From Candidatus Saccharimonadota bacterium (GTDB lineage: Bacteria > Patescibacteriota > Saccharimonadia > Saccharimonadales > UBA4665), in contig JARIHB010000176.1 of NCBI GenBank assembly GCA_029288515.1, positions 1 through 18,123 on the forward strand: 18,123 bases of DNA, in the 5' to 3' direction. Position 1 is the first letter of the stretch, and every line of letters starts with the position of its first letter. The position numbers and the translations under genes were made by a program. Of the stretch, positions 1-7,500 are shown piece by piece. The notes below the pieces were generated by a model. It had not been told where the DNA came from. It made no database searches and worked only from the letters and a program-made list of their open reading frames with translations.

Positions 1-348
1 CATCATGACGACGTTGAAGCAACGAGTGTGGAGGCTCTGATTGTTCGTGTAGTTGACGCCATCAGCGCCGCTCGTCCGGGCGCGCGTAACATCTCAGCCG
101 AGAACTTCGTGGAACGCATGAAAGAGCTAGAGAACGTAGCCAACAGCTTTAACGGTATCGAGAAGTCATACGCCATCAGCGCTGGCCGTGAGGTGCGTGT
201 ATTTGTGAGGCCGCAGTCTATCGACGACCTGGCGGCCATTAAGCTGGCACGCGATATCGCTACCAAGATTGAATCGACCATGCAGTACCCCGGCACCATT
301 AAAGTTAATGTTATACGCGAAACTCGCGCCATTGAATTTGCGAAATAG
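1..348 (+). CDS. rny: Ribonuclease Y, C-terminal part (5' end outside window)
   Basis: The frame is open from base 1 and ends at TAG 346-348, so only the last 115 residues are present. The visible segment starts with His-His-Asp-Asp and continues with DAISAARPGAR, ANSFNGIEKSYAI, AGREVRV and QYPGTIKVNVIRE. These match the conserved C-terminal tail that follows the HD domain of RNase Y. The enzyme is a membrane-anchored endoribonuclease that starts mRNA decay; its N-terminal membrane helix, KH domain and the core of the HD domain lie upstream, outside the window. Downstream is a separate promoter, so rny probably ends its own transcription unit. A YmdB gene follows three genes later, echoing the rny-ymdB pairing of Firmicutes. 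Identification is very secure; only the start is missing. Confidence 0.96.
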   Translation, partial: HHDDVEATSVEALIVRVVDAISAARPGARNISAENFVERMKELENVANSFNGIEKSYAISAGREVRVFVRPQSIDDLAAIKLARDIATKIESTMQYPGTIKVNVIRETRAIEFAK

Positions 349-377
349 TTGTACACATAGCAAATTAGTGGTATAAA
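349..377 (+). promoter_or_regulatory. Promoter of the 210-aa unknown gene
   Basis: TTGTAC (349-354), a 17-nt spacer and TATAAA (372-377), preceded by TG at 369-370, give a -35 plus extended -10. The start codon at 387 is only 9 nt beyond the -10 box and no Shine-Dalgarno is present, so the transcript should be leaderless or nearly so. Confidence 0.7.
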
Positions 378-386
378 AATATCACT

Positions 387-1019
387 ATGGCATATCTTAA
401 CGCGCCACTTTTAGTTCCATCATCTGGAGCACCGACGTTTGATCCTGTAGCTATCGGCATGCGGGATTTCGGCAACTATGCAGCACAAGCACGCAGCGAG
501 CTGGTAACTACCTACACGCGTCCGAGCCAGTGGTATGAGGACATACGAGATAAGTACGTAGAGGATGTAGCCCAAGGGATAGGTATGGTCTGTACCGCTG
601 TTGCGACACAGACCCGGCGGCAGGAAGTACTCTCGGTGGGACCCGGTCTGGCTGCCCGGGCTGCAGCCGCAGTGCTGCGCCACGAAACGCAATCACGGCT
701 TGGACTCATGGAAGCTGGCTATAAAGATCTGGGCGGCAAGTATCGCTTTGGCGGACTCACCGTAAAGAGGGGGCCAGTTGAGGCGATGGGACGATTTACC
801 GGATATCGTGGCGACCCGGCATATGTAGACGAATTCGCCACATGGTTGACGAGCGGGAATGCAAATACGATAGCCCGGCATCTGCGGGCAAGTGACACCG
901 CAGACCGACCGCTCGAAGCGGCAGTAGTGGGTGCGATTGAGGACATCGTGAGCGCTCAGACAGGACGCGAACGTACGGTATATCGCGGACTGCCTCTAGT
1001 CGCGCCGCTTATTGCGTAA
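387..1019 (+). CDS. Conserved-looking protein of unknown function, 210 aa
   Basis: I do not recognise this family. The protein has no signal peptide or membrane segment and looks soluble and mostly helical. An N-terminal stretch rich in Pro/Gly is followed by helices containing RPSQWYEDIRDKY, then an Ala-rich segment (about residues 91-98), a Gly-rich patch (LGGKYRFGGL, about 114-123) and an acidic/basic C-terminal half. The start at 387 is supported by the promoter directly upstream and the lack of an in-frame alternative close by; there is no Shine-Dalgarno, in line with a leaderless message. It lies between rny and the HAD/YmdB genes on the same strand but is separated from both by its own promoter and by the promoter at 1055. 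A structural or adaptor protein cannot be told from an enzyme here. Confidence 0.75.
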   Translation: MAYLNAPLLVPSSGAPTFDPVAIGMRDFGNYAAQARSELVTTYTRPSQWYEDIRDKYVEDVAQGIGMVCTAVATQTRRQEVLSVGPGLAARAAAAVLRHETQSRLGLMEAGYKDLGGKYRFGGLTVKRGPVEAMGRFTGYRGDPAYVDEFATWLTSGNANTIARHLRASDTADRPLEAAVVGAIEDIVSAQTGRERTVYRGLPLVAPLIA

Positions 1020-1054
1020 GCGCACCGCTATTTTATCGAGAATATTGATTTTTA

Positions 1055-1060
1055 TATAAT
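1055..1060 (+). promoter_or_regulatory. -10 element upstream of the HAD-HAD-ymdB operon
   Basis: A perfect TATAAT lies in an AT-rich gap, 30 nt before the ATG at 1091. The matching -35 is weak (TTTATC near 1032). A second, poorer candidate, TATGCT at 1076-1081, would make the message leaderless. Confidence 0.45.
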
Positions 1061-1090
1061 TTTGTGATGTAATGATATGCTACTTTGCTT

Positions 1091-1735
1091 ATGAACCATT
1101 ACGACGCATATCTCTTTGATTGGGACGGCACCCTTGCCCGTACCTTGGAAATCTGGGTTGAACAGCTGCATGTCCGCTACGGCCAATATGGCCTGCCGGT
1201 AACCAAAGAGCAGGCTGCCAAGGGCTTTGGTAATCTGAAGGCTGTCCTGGCTTATGGTTTGCCGCCGGACCAGCTGAGTGAATTCCAGGAAGGCGTTAAT
1301 GATGCTGTGCGCCGTCGTTTACCCGACACGCCGCTGTATGACGATGCCGATGCTATGCTGCGGGCGCTCAAAGACAAAGGCAAAAAACTCGCTCTGGTTA
1401 CCACCTCGCTGCGTCCAAACCTGGATTTGGTTATGGGCAGGCACAACGTCGAAGAGCTCTTCGATGCCATTATTACTTCTGAAGATGTGCAGAAGCACAA
1501 GCCTGACCCGGAAGGTATTATGGTAGCAATTGACCGCCTGGGTATTGCGCCTGAGCGGGTTATTATGCTGGGGGATTCGTCACACGACTTATTGGCAGCC
1601 CGCAATGCCGGTGTCGCCAGCATGTTGTTCTACCCCGAAGCACATTCTTTGATTCACGATCTTAACTTTTTACTAGCCCACAATCCTACCCATGTGATTC
1701 GTGCCTGGCAGGAACTGCTTGATCAGCTACAATAG
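1091..1735 (+). CDS. HAD-superfamily hydrolase, phosphoglycolate/pyrophosphatase-like
   Basis: This 214-aa protein carries the full set of HAD motifs: nucleophile motif FDWDGT (Asp10, Asp12), motif II VTTS (Thr104/Thr105), motif III Lys137 in KHKPDP, and motif IV GDSSHD (Asp162, Asp166). The insert between motifs I and II is helical, as in the Gph/PpaX-type (HAD-IA) phosphatases that act on phosphoglycolate, pyrophosphate or nucleotides. The KPDPEG and 'GDSxxD...ARNAG' segments are typical of this group. I chose ATG 1091; the in-frame TTG at 1085 adds two residues and has no better ribosome site. The stop is 4 nt before the next HAD gene, so the two are probably co-transcribed. The substrate cannot be read from the sequence. 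It is a cytoplasmic metal-dependent phosphatase. Confidence 0.88.
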   Translation: MNHYDAYLFDWDGTLARTLEIWVEQLHVRYGQYGLPVTKEQAAKGFGNLKAVLAYGLPPDQLSEFQEGVNDAVRRRLPDTPLYDDADAMLRALKDKGKKLALVTTSLRPNLDLVMGRHNVEELFDAIITSEDVQKHKPDPEGIMVAIDRLGIAPERVIMLGDSSHDLLAARNAGVASMLFYPEAHSLIHDLNFLLAHNPTHVIRAWQELLDQLQ

Positions 1736-1739
1736 GTAT

Positions 1740-2354
1740 ATGATTAAGGCCGTATTATTCGATTTTGGCGGCGTGCTGACTGAAGGCGGCAAGACCGGCT
1801 CCACACGCGCGATGTTCGGTGCGGTATACGGCATCGATCCGCAGACTGTCCGTATGGACGACTCAGCTATTCAGGCGTTCCGGGGCAAGATTACCGACGA
1901 GCAGTTTGTACAGAACACCAACGCCCTCAACACCGACTGCCCGCCGGCAACCGTAGATATGTTTATTGAGCGGGCTACCATTTTTGACCGCTGCGAACCG
2001 GTGTATACATTAGCAGAAGCGTTGCGTAAACAGGGAATCGGGACTGGTATTTTTTCGAATGTCTATGCCATCAGCGCTGATGCCCTGCGCCGCGACGGGT
2101 ATTACGATGGGTTTAGGCCGTTAATTTTGTCGTGCGACCACGGCATGATGAAGCCTGAACTGGCGCTATATAAAGCCGCACTGCATGAGCTCAACCTTGC
2201 TGCCGGCGAAGTGTTGTTTATTGACGATAACGAGCAATTCTTAGAACCCGCCAGGAAGCTGGGTATGCACACAGTATTGGCGGTTTCGCCGCAGCAAATC
2301 GTAGATGACGTTACCAAGCTCATAGCCAAGGAAAACGGGCCTAAAGCGGCATGA
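1740..2354 (+). CDS. HAD-superfamily hydrolase with DFGGV motif (HAD-IA, YihX-like)
   Basis: This 204-aa protein starts MIKAVLFDFGGV. Asp8 is the nucleophile; the usual second Asp (+2) is Gly10, the form seen in the YihX/epoxide-hydrolase-N-terminal branch of HAD-IA, where sugar-phosphate phosphatases are known. The other motifs are present: FSN (Ser106-Asn107), Lys138 in MKPE, and IDDN (Asp162, Asp163). I used ATG 1740, four bases after the stop of the upstream HAD gene; an in-frame ATG at 1701 lies inside that gene and would add an unconserved N-terminus. The TGA stop overlaps the ATG of ymdB (ATGA at 2351-2354), so translation is probably coupled. It could act on glucose-1-phosphate or a related sugar phosphate, but that is only a family-level guess. 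Confidence 0.85.
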   Translation: MIKAVLFDFGGVLTEGGKTGSTRAMFGAVYGIDPQTVRMDDSAIQAFRGKITDEQFVQNTNALNTDCPPATVDMFIERATIFDRCEPVYTLAEALRKQGIGTGIFSNVYAISADALRRDGYYDGFRPLILSCDHGMMKPELALYKAALHELNLAAGEVLFIDDNEQFLEPARKLGMHTVLAVSPQQIVDDVTKLIAKENGPKAA

Positions 2355-3169
2355 ACATCCTATATGTCGGCGATGTGATGGGCGATCCGGGTATTGGAGT
2401 GGTGGAAAAGGTAGTGCCCGGCCTGCGGCGTGAACGTAGCATTGACCTGGTGATTGCCCAGGCAGAGAATCTGTCGGACGGCAAAGGTGTGCGCCTGGAA
2501 GACTTTAAAAGGTTGCGGGCTGCAGGTGTAGATTTCTGCAGCGGCGGCAATCATATATTGAAGCGCCCTGAGATTTATCCCCAGCTCAGTGATCCGAACG
2601 TTCCCATCATCCGTCCGGCGAACTACCCGGCTGGTACACCCGGCCTGGGATATAAATACGCTGATACGGCTAAGGGTAAGGTGCTGGTGGTGAGTTTATT
2701 GGGACACGTAGTGGGTATGCAGTCTGACGAAGTGACCGATAATCCCTTGAAAGTCATCGACGCTATACTTGAATCTCAAAAGGATGTGGCGCACGTGGCA
2801 ACGGTAGTGAATTTTCATGGTGACTATTCCAGTGAAAAACGGATCATTGGATATTACTTAGACGGCCGGGTGACAGCCATTATCGGCGACCACTGGCATG
2901 TGCCCACGGCCGACGCCAGTGTACTGCCGAAGGGCACGGCCCACCAGAGCGATGTAGGCATGTGTGGTTCGCTCGATTCGTCGCTAGGTGTAACATTTGA
3001 GAGCCTTATCCCGCGCTGGCGCGACAATAAAATAACCCGCAACGTAATTGAGACAGAGGGGCGTATGCAGTTTAATGCCCTTTTTGTTCAGACAAATGAC
3101 GACGGCCGGGCTACGACGGCCCAGGCCATTAATAAAATTCTCCCCGCACAGCATACGCTCAAAGCCTAA
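2351..3169 (+). CDS. ymdB: YmdB-family 2',3'-cyclic nucleotide phosphodiesterase (TIGR00282)
   Basis: This 272-aa protein has the length and motif order of YmdB: GDVMGD (Asp8), AEN (Glu39, Asn40), GGNH (Asn67, His68), NFHGD (His156), GDHWHVPTAD (His181, His183) and DVGMCG. These are the metal ligands and catalytic residues of the family. Compared with the usual form, FHAE reads FHGD and GTHTHV reads GDHWHV, but no metal ligand is lost. Family members hydrolyse cyclic nucleotides, and in Bacillus YmdB affects biofilm and motility choice and is encoded next to rny. Here it is the last gene of a tightly packed HAD-HAD-ymdB unit three genes after rny. The ATG overlaps the preceding stop. It is cytoplasmic. 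Confidence 0.93.
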   Translation: MNILYVGDVMGDPGIGVVEKVVPGLRRERSIDLVIAQAENLSDGKGVRLEDFKRLRAAGVDFCSGGNHILKRPEIYPQLSDPNVPIIRPANYPAGTPGLGYKYADTAKGKVLVVSLLGHVVGMQSDEVTDNPLKVIDAILESQKDVAHVATVVNFHGDYSSEKRIIGYYLDGRVTAIIGDHWHVPTADASVLPKGTAHQSDVGMCGSLDSSLGVTFESLIPRWRDNKITRNVIETEGRMQFNALFVQTNDDGRATTAQAINKILPAQHTLKA

Positions 3170-3185
3170 TGCCAGCCTGTACGTT

Positions 3186-3214
3186 TTGTATTGTAAATTT
3201 CTTACGCTTATATA
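3186..3214 (+). promoter_or_regulatory. Promoter of the solute-binding protein / kinase operon
   Basis: TTGTAT (3186-3191), 17-nt spacer, TATATA (3209-3214). This predicts a leader of about 40 nt before ATG 3260. A purine-rich stretch at 3241-3249 may serve as a weak ribosome site. Confidence 0.5.
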
Positions 3215-3259
3215 TAGTTTAACGTGTATAGCTAAAATCGAAAGGTGGGCACCTAAAAA

Positions 3260-4759
3260 ATGGACCAACAACCAAACAGTCCGACTCCGCCAGCGGGGGG
3301 ACTGCCCGAATCGCCGACTCCAATAACGGAAGATTCGGAGAACCATAGTAATCCTAACGTTTCGGGCGGCAGCGGTTCGCCTACATCAAAAAAGAAGTTG
3401 CTACTGATAGTGATCGGTATCGTCGTCGTGCTACTGATTGCCGCCGGCGTGGCATATATGCTCATGGGTAAAAAAGATGACGATCCGGCCAAGAAGACAA
3501 CCACGAGCAATAAGCAGACAACGTTGGTGTATGCCGTGCATTGGCTTGAGGATCAGCAGATTAACGGTATTAAAGATAAAAGCGGCAAAGTTGTCAGTAA
3601 AGGGTTAAAGCAGTATCTTGACGAATATACTACCCTCCATCCAAATGTGAAGTTCACCATACAGCAGATTGATTACGCCGAGTATTTCGACAAGATTAAG
3701 CTGCTTAATGACAGCGGCGCAGCCCCGGACATCTACCAGGTCTATTCGCCCTGGGGGGCGCAATATGTGCATGATGGCATCGTAGCCGCTCCGCCGGCGG
3801 ACATTGTAAAGGATGTCCAGGATAACTACATATCAAAGGCGGGCGCCACCATTGACGGCAAAATATGGGGTATACCCACCGAAGTTAACAATTACGCTCT
3901 GCTTTACAATAAAGACCTGTTTAAATCGGCGGGTATCGTTGACGCCAACGGCAACCCCAAGCCCCCTGTTACCTGGCAGGATGTATTGGACGACGCCAAA
4001 AAACTTACCAAGACAGACAGCAAGGGCGCTCTTACGCAGTACGGTTACGCATTCCTGCGTGATAACGACTGGCAGGCGGTGGACCCGTTCCTGTCGTTGT
4101 TGTTCAGTAATGGCGGGCAGTATTTGTCTTCCGACCTTTCCAAAGCGGAATTCAATAGCACCCAGGGTGTGGCCGCTTTAGATGCCGAACTCCAGCTGTT
4201 CAAAAACAAGTCCACCGACTCTAACGGCAACTTCTTTGATTTTAAAGATGGTAAAGTTGGCATGGTGATTTCACCGCCGTGGACCAAAGCTAATTTCGCC
4301 GCTGCCTATGGCGATAAGTTCTCTGCCAGTGTGGGTGTCGCGCCCATGCCCAAGCTCAAAAACGCCTCGACGCTTCAGTACAGTTGGTTTACGGGGGTCA
4401 TGAAGCAAAGCCCCAACCAGCAGGCGGCCTGGGATTTCCTAAAATGGTTTACGTCCGACACGCAATCCAGTGGCACTACCCGCTACGGTGATTTGCTCGC
4501 CAATACCATTGGAGCTATTCCGGCCCGTGCAGTTGACTTTAATAGCCACAAAGACGTGCTCGGCGACTTCTTTACTAAAGTGTATATTGACCAAATGAAA
4601 AACTCTAAGGCCGAACCGAATGTCCTGCAAAGCAGTGATATTAAAGCGGCGCTAATGACTGAAATACAGGCTGCATGGGATGGTAGGAAGACTTCCAAAG
4701 AAGCGCTTGACAGCGCCGCAACTGCCGTCGATAAAATCCTTGCGCAGTACTACGACTAA
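3260..4759 (+). CDS. Membrane-tethered extracellular solute-binding protein (SBP_bac_1 type)
   Basis: This 499-aa protein has a Pro/Ser/Gly-rich N-terminal tail (1-43), a Lys-Lys-Lys stop and one membrane helix (about 46-69, KKLLLIVIGIVVVLLIAAG), a short linker, then a type I sugar-type substrate-binding domain to the end. Signature segments are YDEYTTLHPNVKF-like text near 115-130, APDIYQVYSPW, 'GKIWGIPTEVNNYALLYNKDLFKSAGI' (split here into its two halves GKIWGIPTE and LYNKDLF), DFKDGKVGMVIS, and 'AAWDFLKWFTS'. There is no lipobox cysteine, so it is anchored by the helix with the binding domain outside. No permease or ATPase gene is nearby; a sensor kinase follows 24 nt downstream. It may therefore serve sensing, or feed a transporter encoded elsewhere. 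The ligand is probably a carbohydrate but is not certain. Confidence 0.9.
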   Translation: MDQQPNSPTPPAGGLPESPTPITEDSENHSNPNVSGGSGSPTSKKKLLLIVIGIVVVLLIAAGVAYMLMGKKDDDPAKKTTTSNKQTTLVYAVHWLEDQQINGIKDKSGKVVSKGLKQYLDEYTTLHPNVKFTIQQIDYAEYFDKIKLLNDSGAAPDIYQVYSPWGAQYVHDGIVAAPPADIVKDVQDNYISKAGATIDGKIWGIPTEVNNYALLYNKDLFKSAGIVDANGNPKPPVTWQDVLDDAKKLTKTDSKGALTQYGYAFLRDNDWQAVDPFLSLLFSNGGQYLSSDLSKAEFNSTQGVAALDAELQLFKNKSTDSNGNFFDFKDGKVGMVISPPWTKANFAAAYGDKFSASVGVAPMPKLKNASTLQYSWFTGVMKQSPNQQAAWDFLKWFTSDTQSSGTTRYGDLLANTIGAIPARAVDFNSHKDVLGDFFTKVYIDQMKNSKAEPNVLQSSDIKAALMTEIQAAWDGRKTSKEALDSAATAVDKILAQYYD

Positions 4760-4783
4760 CGATGGTATGTAATAGAGAAGGTA

Positions 4784-6766
4784 ATGGGAGAGCAGACGGC
4801 TAGAAACCGGTATCATTTCTTCAGCTCTTTGACGTACAAAGTAGGGACCGTCGCCATGTCGGTGATGATGGTCGTGCTGGCCGTGTTCTCGGCAGTGTTC
4901 ATTGTATCCGAACGTCAAAAGGCTACCGCTGATATCGTCCAGAACGGCAAAACGTTTGCTAATTTCTCGGCAAAGAGAATCTACGACGATTATGTCCGAT
5001 TCTATACGCATCCGCAGGCCAACGATTTTGCTAATTTTAAGAATCGTACTGTCGCCGTGCTCGACCAGAATAAAGACGTCAAGTATGTAGGGCTGCTGGC
5101 GCAGAATGGGCGTATTCTGTTCGAAAGCAACGAGCTTACGGACGGTAAGTATACAGGGGCGCTCCGCAGTACTGATGACTCGGTTATTTTGGAGTCGGTG
5201 CGCAGCGAAACGACCACCACGCGGACAGTGCAGCATGACGGCCGGCACATGACCGAGATCATCGTGCCGGTTACTGAAGCCGGCGGCGGGCATGTGGTTT
5301 CGATGCGGTATTTGCTGGCCTACGATTCCCTGGCAAACCACATGAAGGCGATCTATCAACGCATCGCGGTAGCGGATGTATTGTTGATGGTGTTCGTAAT
5401 CGCGATAGTGATATTCTTTACATCGAGATTGACGCGCCCCCTGCTCCGCCTGACGCAGGTAGCGGAACAAATCCGCGGCGGCAACTTTGACGCCCGAGGC
5501 GCCTATACAGCACACGACGAGCTCGGTCGCTTGTCTGACGCACTGAATGAAATGGCCGATAAACTTAAGAGCTATTACCAGGGTCTGGAGGCTAAGGTCC
5601 GCGAGCGGACCAGTGCCCTGGAATCAGCCCAGATTACATTACGTGCTAACGTCCAGCGCGACGAAGCGTTGCTTGCCAGCATGGGTGATGGCGTGGTCGC
5701 TACCGATCATGACGACAACGTCGTCCTGATAAACAAGGCTGCAGAAGACCTGCTCAAAGTAAAGCGAGACGCAGTACTAGGCAAACCGTACGCGCAGATG
5801 TGGAGCATAGAGGATGAAAAACAGGGGCCATTGCCGAAGGCTAAACATCCGTTTTACCGGGCCTTGCACGAAGGTACGTACATTAAAGACACCGATCACT
5901 ATGCGGTGCGCAAAGACGAGCATGGCACGGAACTTGTAAGGTTCCCGGTGTCACTCAATATCGCACCAGTGTCACTTAACGGTAAAACTATCGGCACCAT
6001 CAACGTTTTTAGTGATATTACGCACGAGAAGCAGGTTGACCGCATGAAAACAGAATTCATTTCGCTCGCCTCTCACCAGTTGCGCACTCCGCTGTCGGCT
6101 ATCCGCTGGTTTACAGAAATGCTAGTTTCTGGTGACGCCGGTAACCTCGAACCACAGCAGAAGGAGTTCCTTGACGATATATACGATTCCACGCGGCGTA
6201 TGAATGATCTGGTCAATTCATTGCTTAATATTTCGCGTATCGAATCGGGTCGTATTATTGTAGAGCCCCGTCCAACCGATTTGAATGAGCTGGTCCAGGG
6301 TGTTGTTAACGATCTGAAGGCCAAGACGGAAGCCAAGCGGCAGACATTGATTGTAAACGTCCATCAGGGGCTGCCAAAGATTAACCTGGATCCACATCTT
6401 ATAGGCCAAGTGTACATGAACTTTTTAAGCAACGCGGTCAAATACACGCCGGTTGGCGGGGAGATATCAGTCTTCATATCCCGCAAGGATGATGAGCTGA
6501 TTTCGCAGATCAGCGATAATGGCTATGGTATTCCCAAAGGACAGCAAGACCGCGTCTTCCAAAAGTTCTTCCGGGCCGCAAACGCCGTAAAAGTAGAAAC
6601 CGACGGAACCGGGCTGGGATTGTATCTGGTAAAAGCAATTATTGAGTCATCCGGCGGACGCGTGTGGTTCGAAAGCGAAGAAGGTAAGGGCAGCAGCTTT
6701 TGGTTTAGTTTGCCGATGAGCGGTATGGAAGCCAAAGAAGGAGAAGTGACGCTCGAAACTAATTGA
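4784..6766 (+). CDS. Membrane sensor histidine kinase (sensor-HAMP-PAS-HisKA-HATPase)
   Basis: This 660-aa protein has, in order: a membrane helix (about 20-42), an outside sensor region (about 43-192, Cache-like in size), a second helix (about 194-214), a HAMP domain (215-267), a short coiled coil, a PAS domain (about 292-412), the HisKA helix pair with phospho-acceptor His431 in SLASHQLRTPLSA, and the ATP-binding domain with N box (NFLSNAVKYT, Asn550), DNGYGI (G1, 578-583), the F box (VFQKFFRA) and GTGLGL (G2, 608-613). All kinase residues look intact. There is no receiver domain and no response regulator gene in the window, so its partner is elsewhere. The purine-rich GAGAAGG ends only 2 nt before ATG 4784, a short spacing. 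The gene is 24 nt after the solute-binding protein gene and likely in the same operon, suggesting the two cooperate in ligand sensing. Confidence 0.95.
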   Translation: MGEQTARNRYHFFSSLTYKVGTVAMSVMMVVLAVFSAVFIVSERQKATADIVQNGKTFANFSAKRIYDDYVRFYTHPQANDFANFKNRTVAVLDQNKDVKYVGLLAQNGRILFESNELTDGKYTGALRSTDDSVILESVRSETTTTRTVQHDGRHMTEIIVPVTEAGGGHVVSMRYLLAYDSLANHMKAIYQRIAVADVLLMVFVIAIVIFFTSRLTRPLLRLTQVAEQIRGGNFDARGAYTAHDELGRLSDALNEMADKLKSYYQGLEAKVRERTSALESAQITLRANVQRDEALLASMGDGVVATDHDDNVVLINKAAEDLLKVKRDAVLGKPYAQMWSIEDEKQGPLPKAKHPFYRALHEGTYIKDTDHYAVRKDEHGTELVRFPVSLNIAPVSLNGKTIGTINVFSDITHEKQVDRMKTEFISLASHQLRTPLSAIRWFTEMLVSGDAGNLEPQQKEFLDDIYDSTRRMNDLVNSLLNISRIESGRIIVEPRPTDLNELVQGVVNDLKAKTEAKRQTLIVNVHQGLPKINLDPHLIGQVYMNFLSNAVKYTPVGGEISVFISRKDDELISQISDNGYGIPKGQQDRVFQKFFRAANAVKVETDGTGLGLYLVKAIIESSGGRVWFESEEGKGSSFWFSLPMSGMEAKEGEVTLETN

Positions 6767-6821
6767 AATCCCCCGGCTGTGTTTTGTAGGTGTGCCGTTC
6801 TGGTTTTCTTCCCTGTTATCT

Positions 6822-6829
6822 GCTATACT
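6822..6829 (+). promoter_or_regulatory. Extended -10 promoter of tRNA-Pro(UGG)
   Basis: TGCTATACT (6821-6829) is an extended -10 box ending 9 nt before the tRNA 5' end. No good -35 is seen. The same TGCTATACT and a CCTGTTC block after it occur upstream of the second tRNA-Pro. Confidence 0.6.
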
Positions 6830-6838
6830 CCACCTGTT

Positions 6839-6915
6839 CGGGGTGTGGCGCAGTTGGCTAGCGCGCCTGGTTTGGGACCAGGAGGTCGAAGGTTCGAGTC
6901 CTTTCACCCCGACCA
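6839..6915 (+). tRNA. tRNA-Pro (anticodon UGG)
   Basis: A complete cloverleaf can be folded. The acceptor stem is CGGGGTG (6839-6845) with CACCCCG (6905-6911); the discriminator is A6912 and CCA is encoded at 6913-6915. The anticodon stem is CCTGG/CCAGG around the loop TTTGGGA, giving TGG at 6873-6875. The T loop TTCGAGT is standard. The C1-G72 pair is the usual bacterial tRNA-Pro identity feature. It is 77 nt with CCA. It reads CCA/CCG-type proline codons, and by wobble possibly all four. A terminator hairpin follows directly. Confidence 0.97.
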
Positions 6916-6918
6916 CAT

Positions 6919-6950
6919 AAAAAGCCTGTTGTAAAGACGGGCTTTTTATT
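6919..6950 (+). terminator. Rho-independent terminator after tRNA-Pro(UGG)
   Basis: AAAAAGCC (6919-6926) pairs with GGCTTTTT (6940-6947), extended by TGT/ACG-type pairs around a short loop, and the T-rich 3' arm serves as the tail. Confidence 0.8.
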
Positions 6951-6984
6951 GCTTTTATCAGTTTTAGTGAACTAAGGAATGTGC

Positions 6985-7500
6985 ATGGAAGATCATCCTA
7001 CTGACAAGTTGGCCGGGCCAGCTACGGCTGAACCATATGCCGTAGAAGCGGCTACACGCGTAACTAATATTACCGCCGACGATGAGCCGGACACAGTGAT
7101 TATACCTATAGAGGGTGCTGACGATGAACCTACCAGTATCTTTGAACCTACTGAATCGACTCCTCAACACGAGCGCGACGCAAGGCGCACGGCAAGCTAT
7201 GTGGGGGCAGGCTTACTGCTCGCTGTAGCCGTGAGCTCCGCGACGGTTACCGGGATTGAGGCAGCCCGTGCACATAATGCTCATAAGGATGCGGACCGCG
7301 GTCATTTTGCGGGCACACTGCTTACTGAGGCAGATAAACCCGACCGGGCTGCAGTATGGAATGCGTGGGGTGATAAGCTGCAAGCTGTCGGTGACGCTGC
7401 TGAAATCAATGCGGCTAGGGCTCTGACTGCTTTTAGTGTTTCGGCCTTAGGCTCGATAGTATTAATTACAAGTGCTGGTACGTTCCGTCGCCGAAGCTAG
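6985..7500 (+). CDS. Small two-helix membrane protein of unknown function
   Basis: I chose ATG 6985 (171 aa) because AAGGA at 6974-6978 sits 6 nt upstream; the ATG at 6979 touches that site. The protein has an acidic, Thr/Pro-rich N-terminal half (about 1-65, with several EP/DE repeats) that should stay in the cytoplasm, a membrane helix (about 71-92), a roughly 45-residue outside segment with Trp-x-x-Trp (AVWNAWGD), a second helix (about 142-164) and a short RRRS tail. No catalytic motif or known domain is recognised. It lies between two tRNA-Pro genes and converges with the DUF4430 gene, whose stop codon abuts its own with no gap. The function is unknown; lineage-restricted surface-linked proteins of this shape are common in CPR genomes. 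Confidence 0.7.
   Translation: MEDHPTDKLAGPATAEPYAVEAATRVTNITADDEPDTVIIPIEGADDEPTSIFEPTESTPQHERDARRTASYVGAGLLLAVAVSSATVTGIEAARAHNAHKDADRGHFAGTLLTEADKPDRAAVWNAWGDKLQAVGDAAEINAARALTAFSVSALGSIVLITSAGTFRRRS

Noticed and set aside
1006..1022. CGCTTA/TAAGCG hairpin over the stop codon of the 210-aa gene as a terminator.
   Set aside because: Six base pairs with no directly following T run; too weak to annotate.
1740..2354. Loss of the second motif-I Asp as evidence that this HAD protein is inactive.
   Set aside because: The DxGG/DxGN form is normal in the YihX-like branch, which includes active phosphatases.
3243..3254. AGGTGGGCACCT, a short near-palindrome over the ribosome site of the solute-binding protein gene, as a thermosensor-like hairpin.
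   Set aside because: Only 4-5 bp can pair around a tiny loop; too weak and too common to claim regulation.
4652..5515. A 287-codon minus-strand frame opposite the histidine kinase.
   Set aside because: It is antisense to conserved kinase sequence, rich in His/Arg from codon reversal, and has no recognisable domain.
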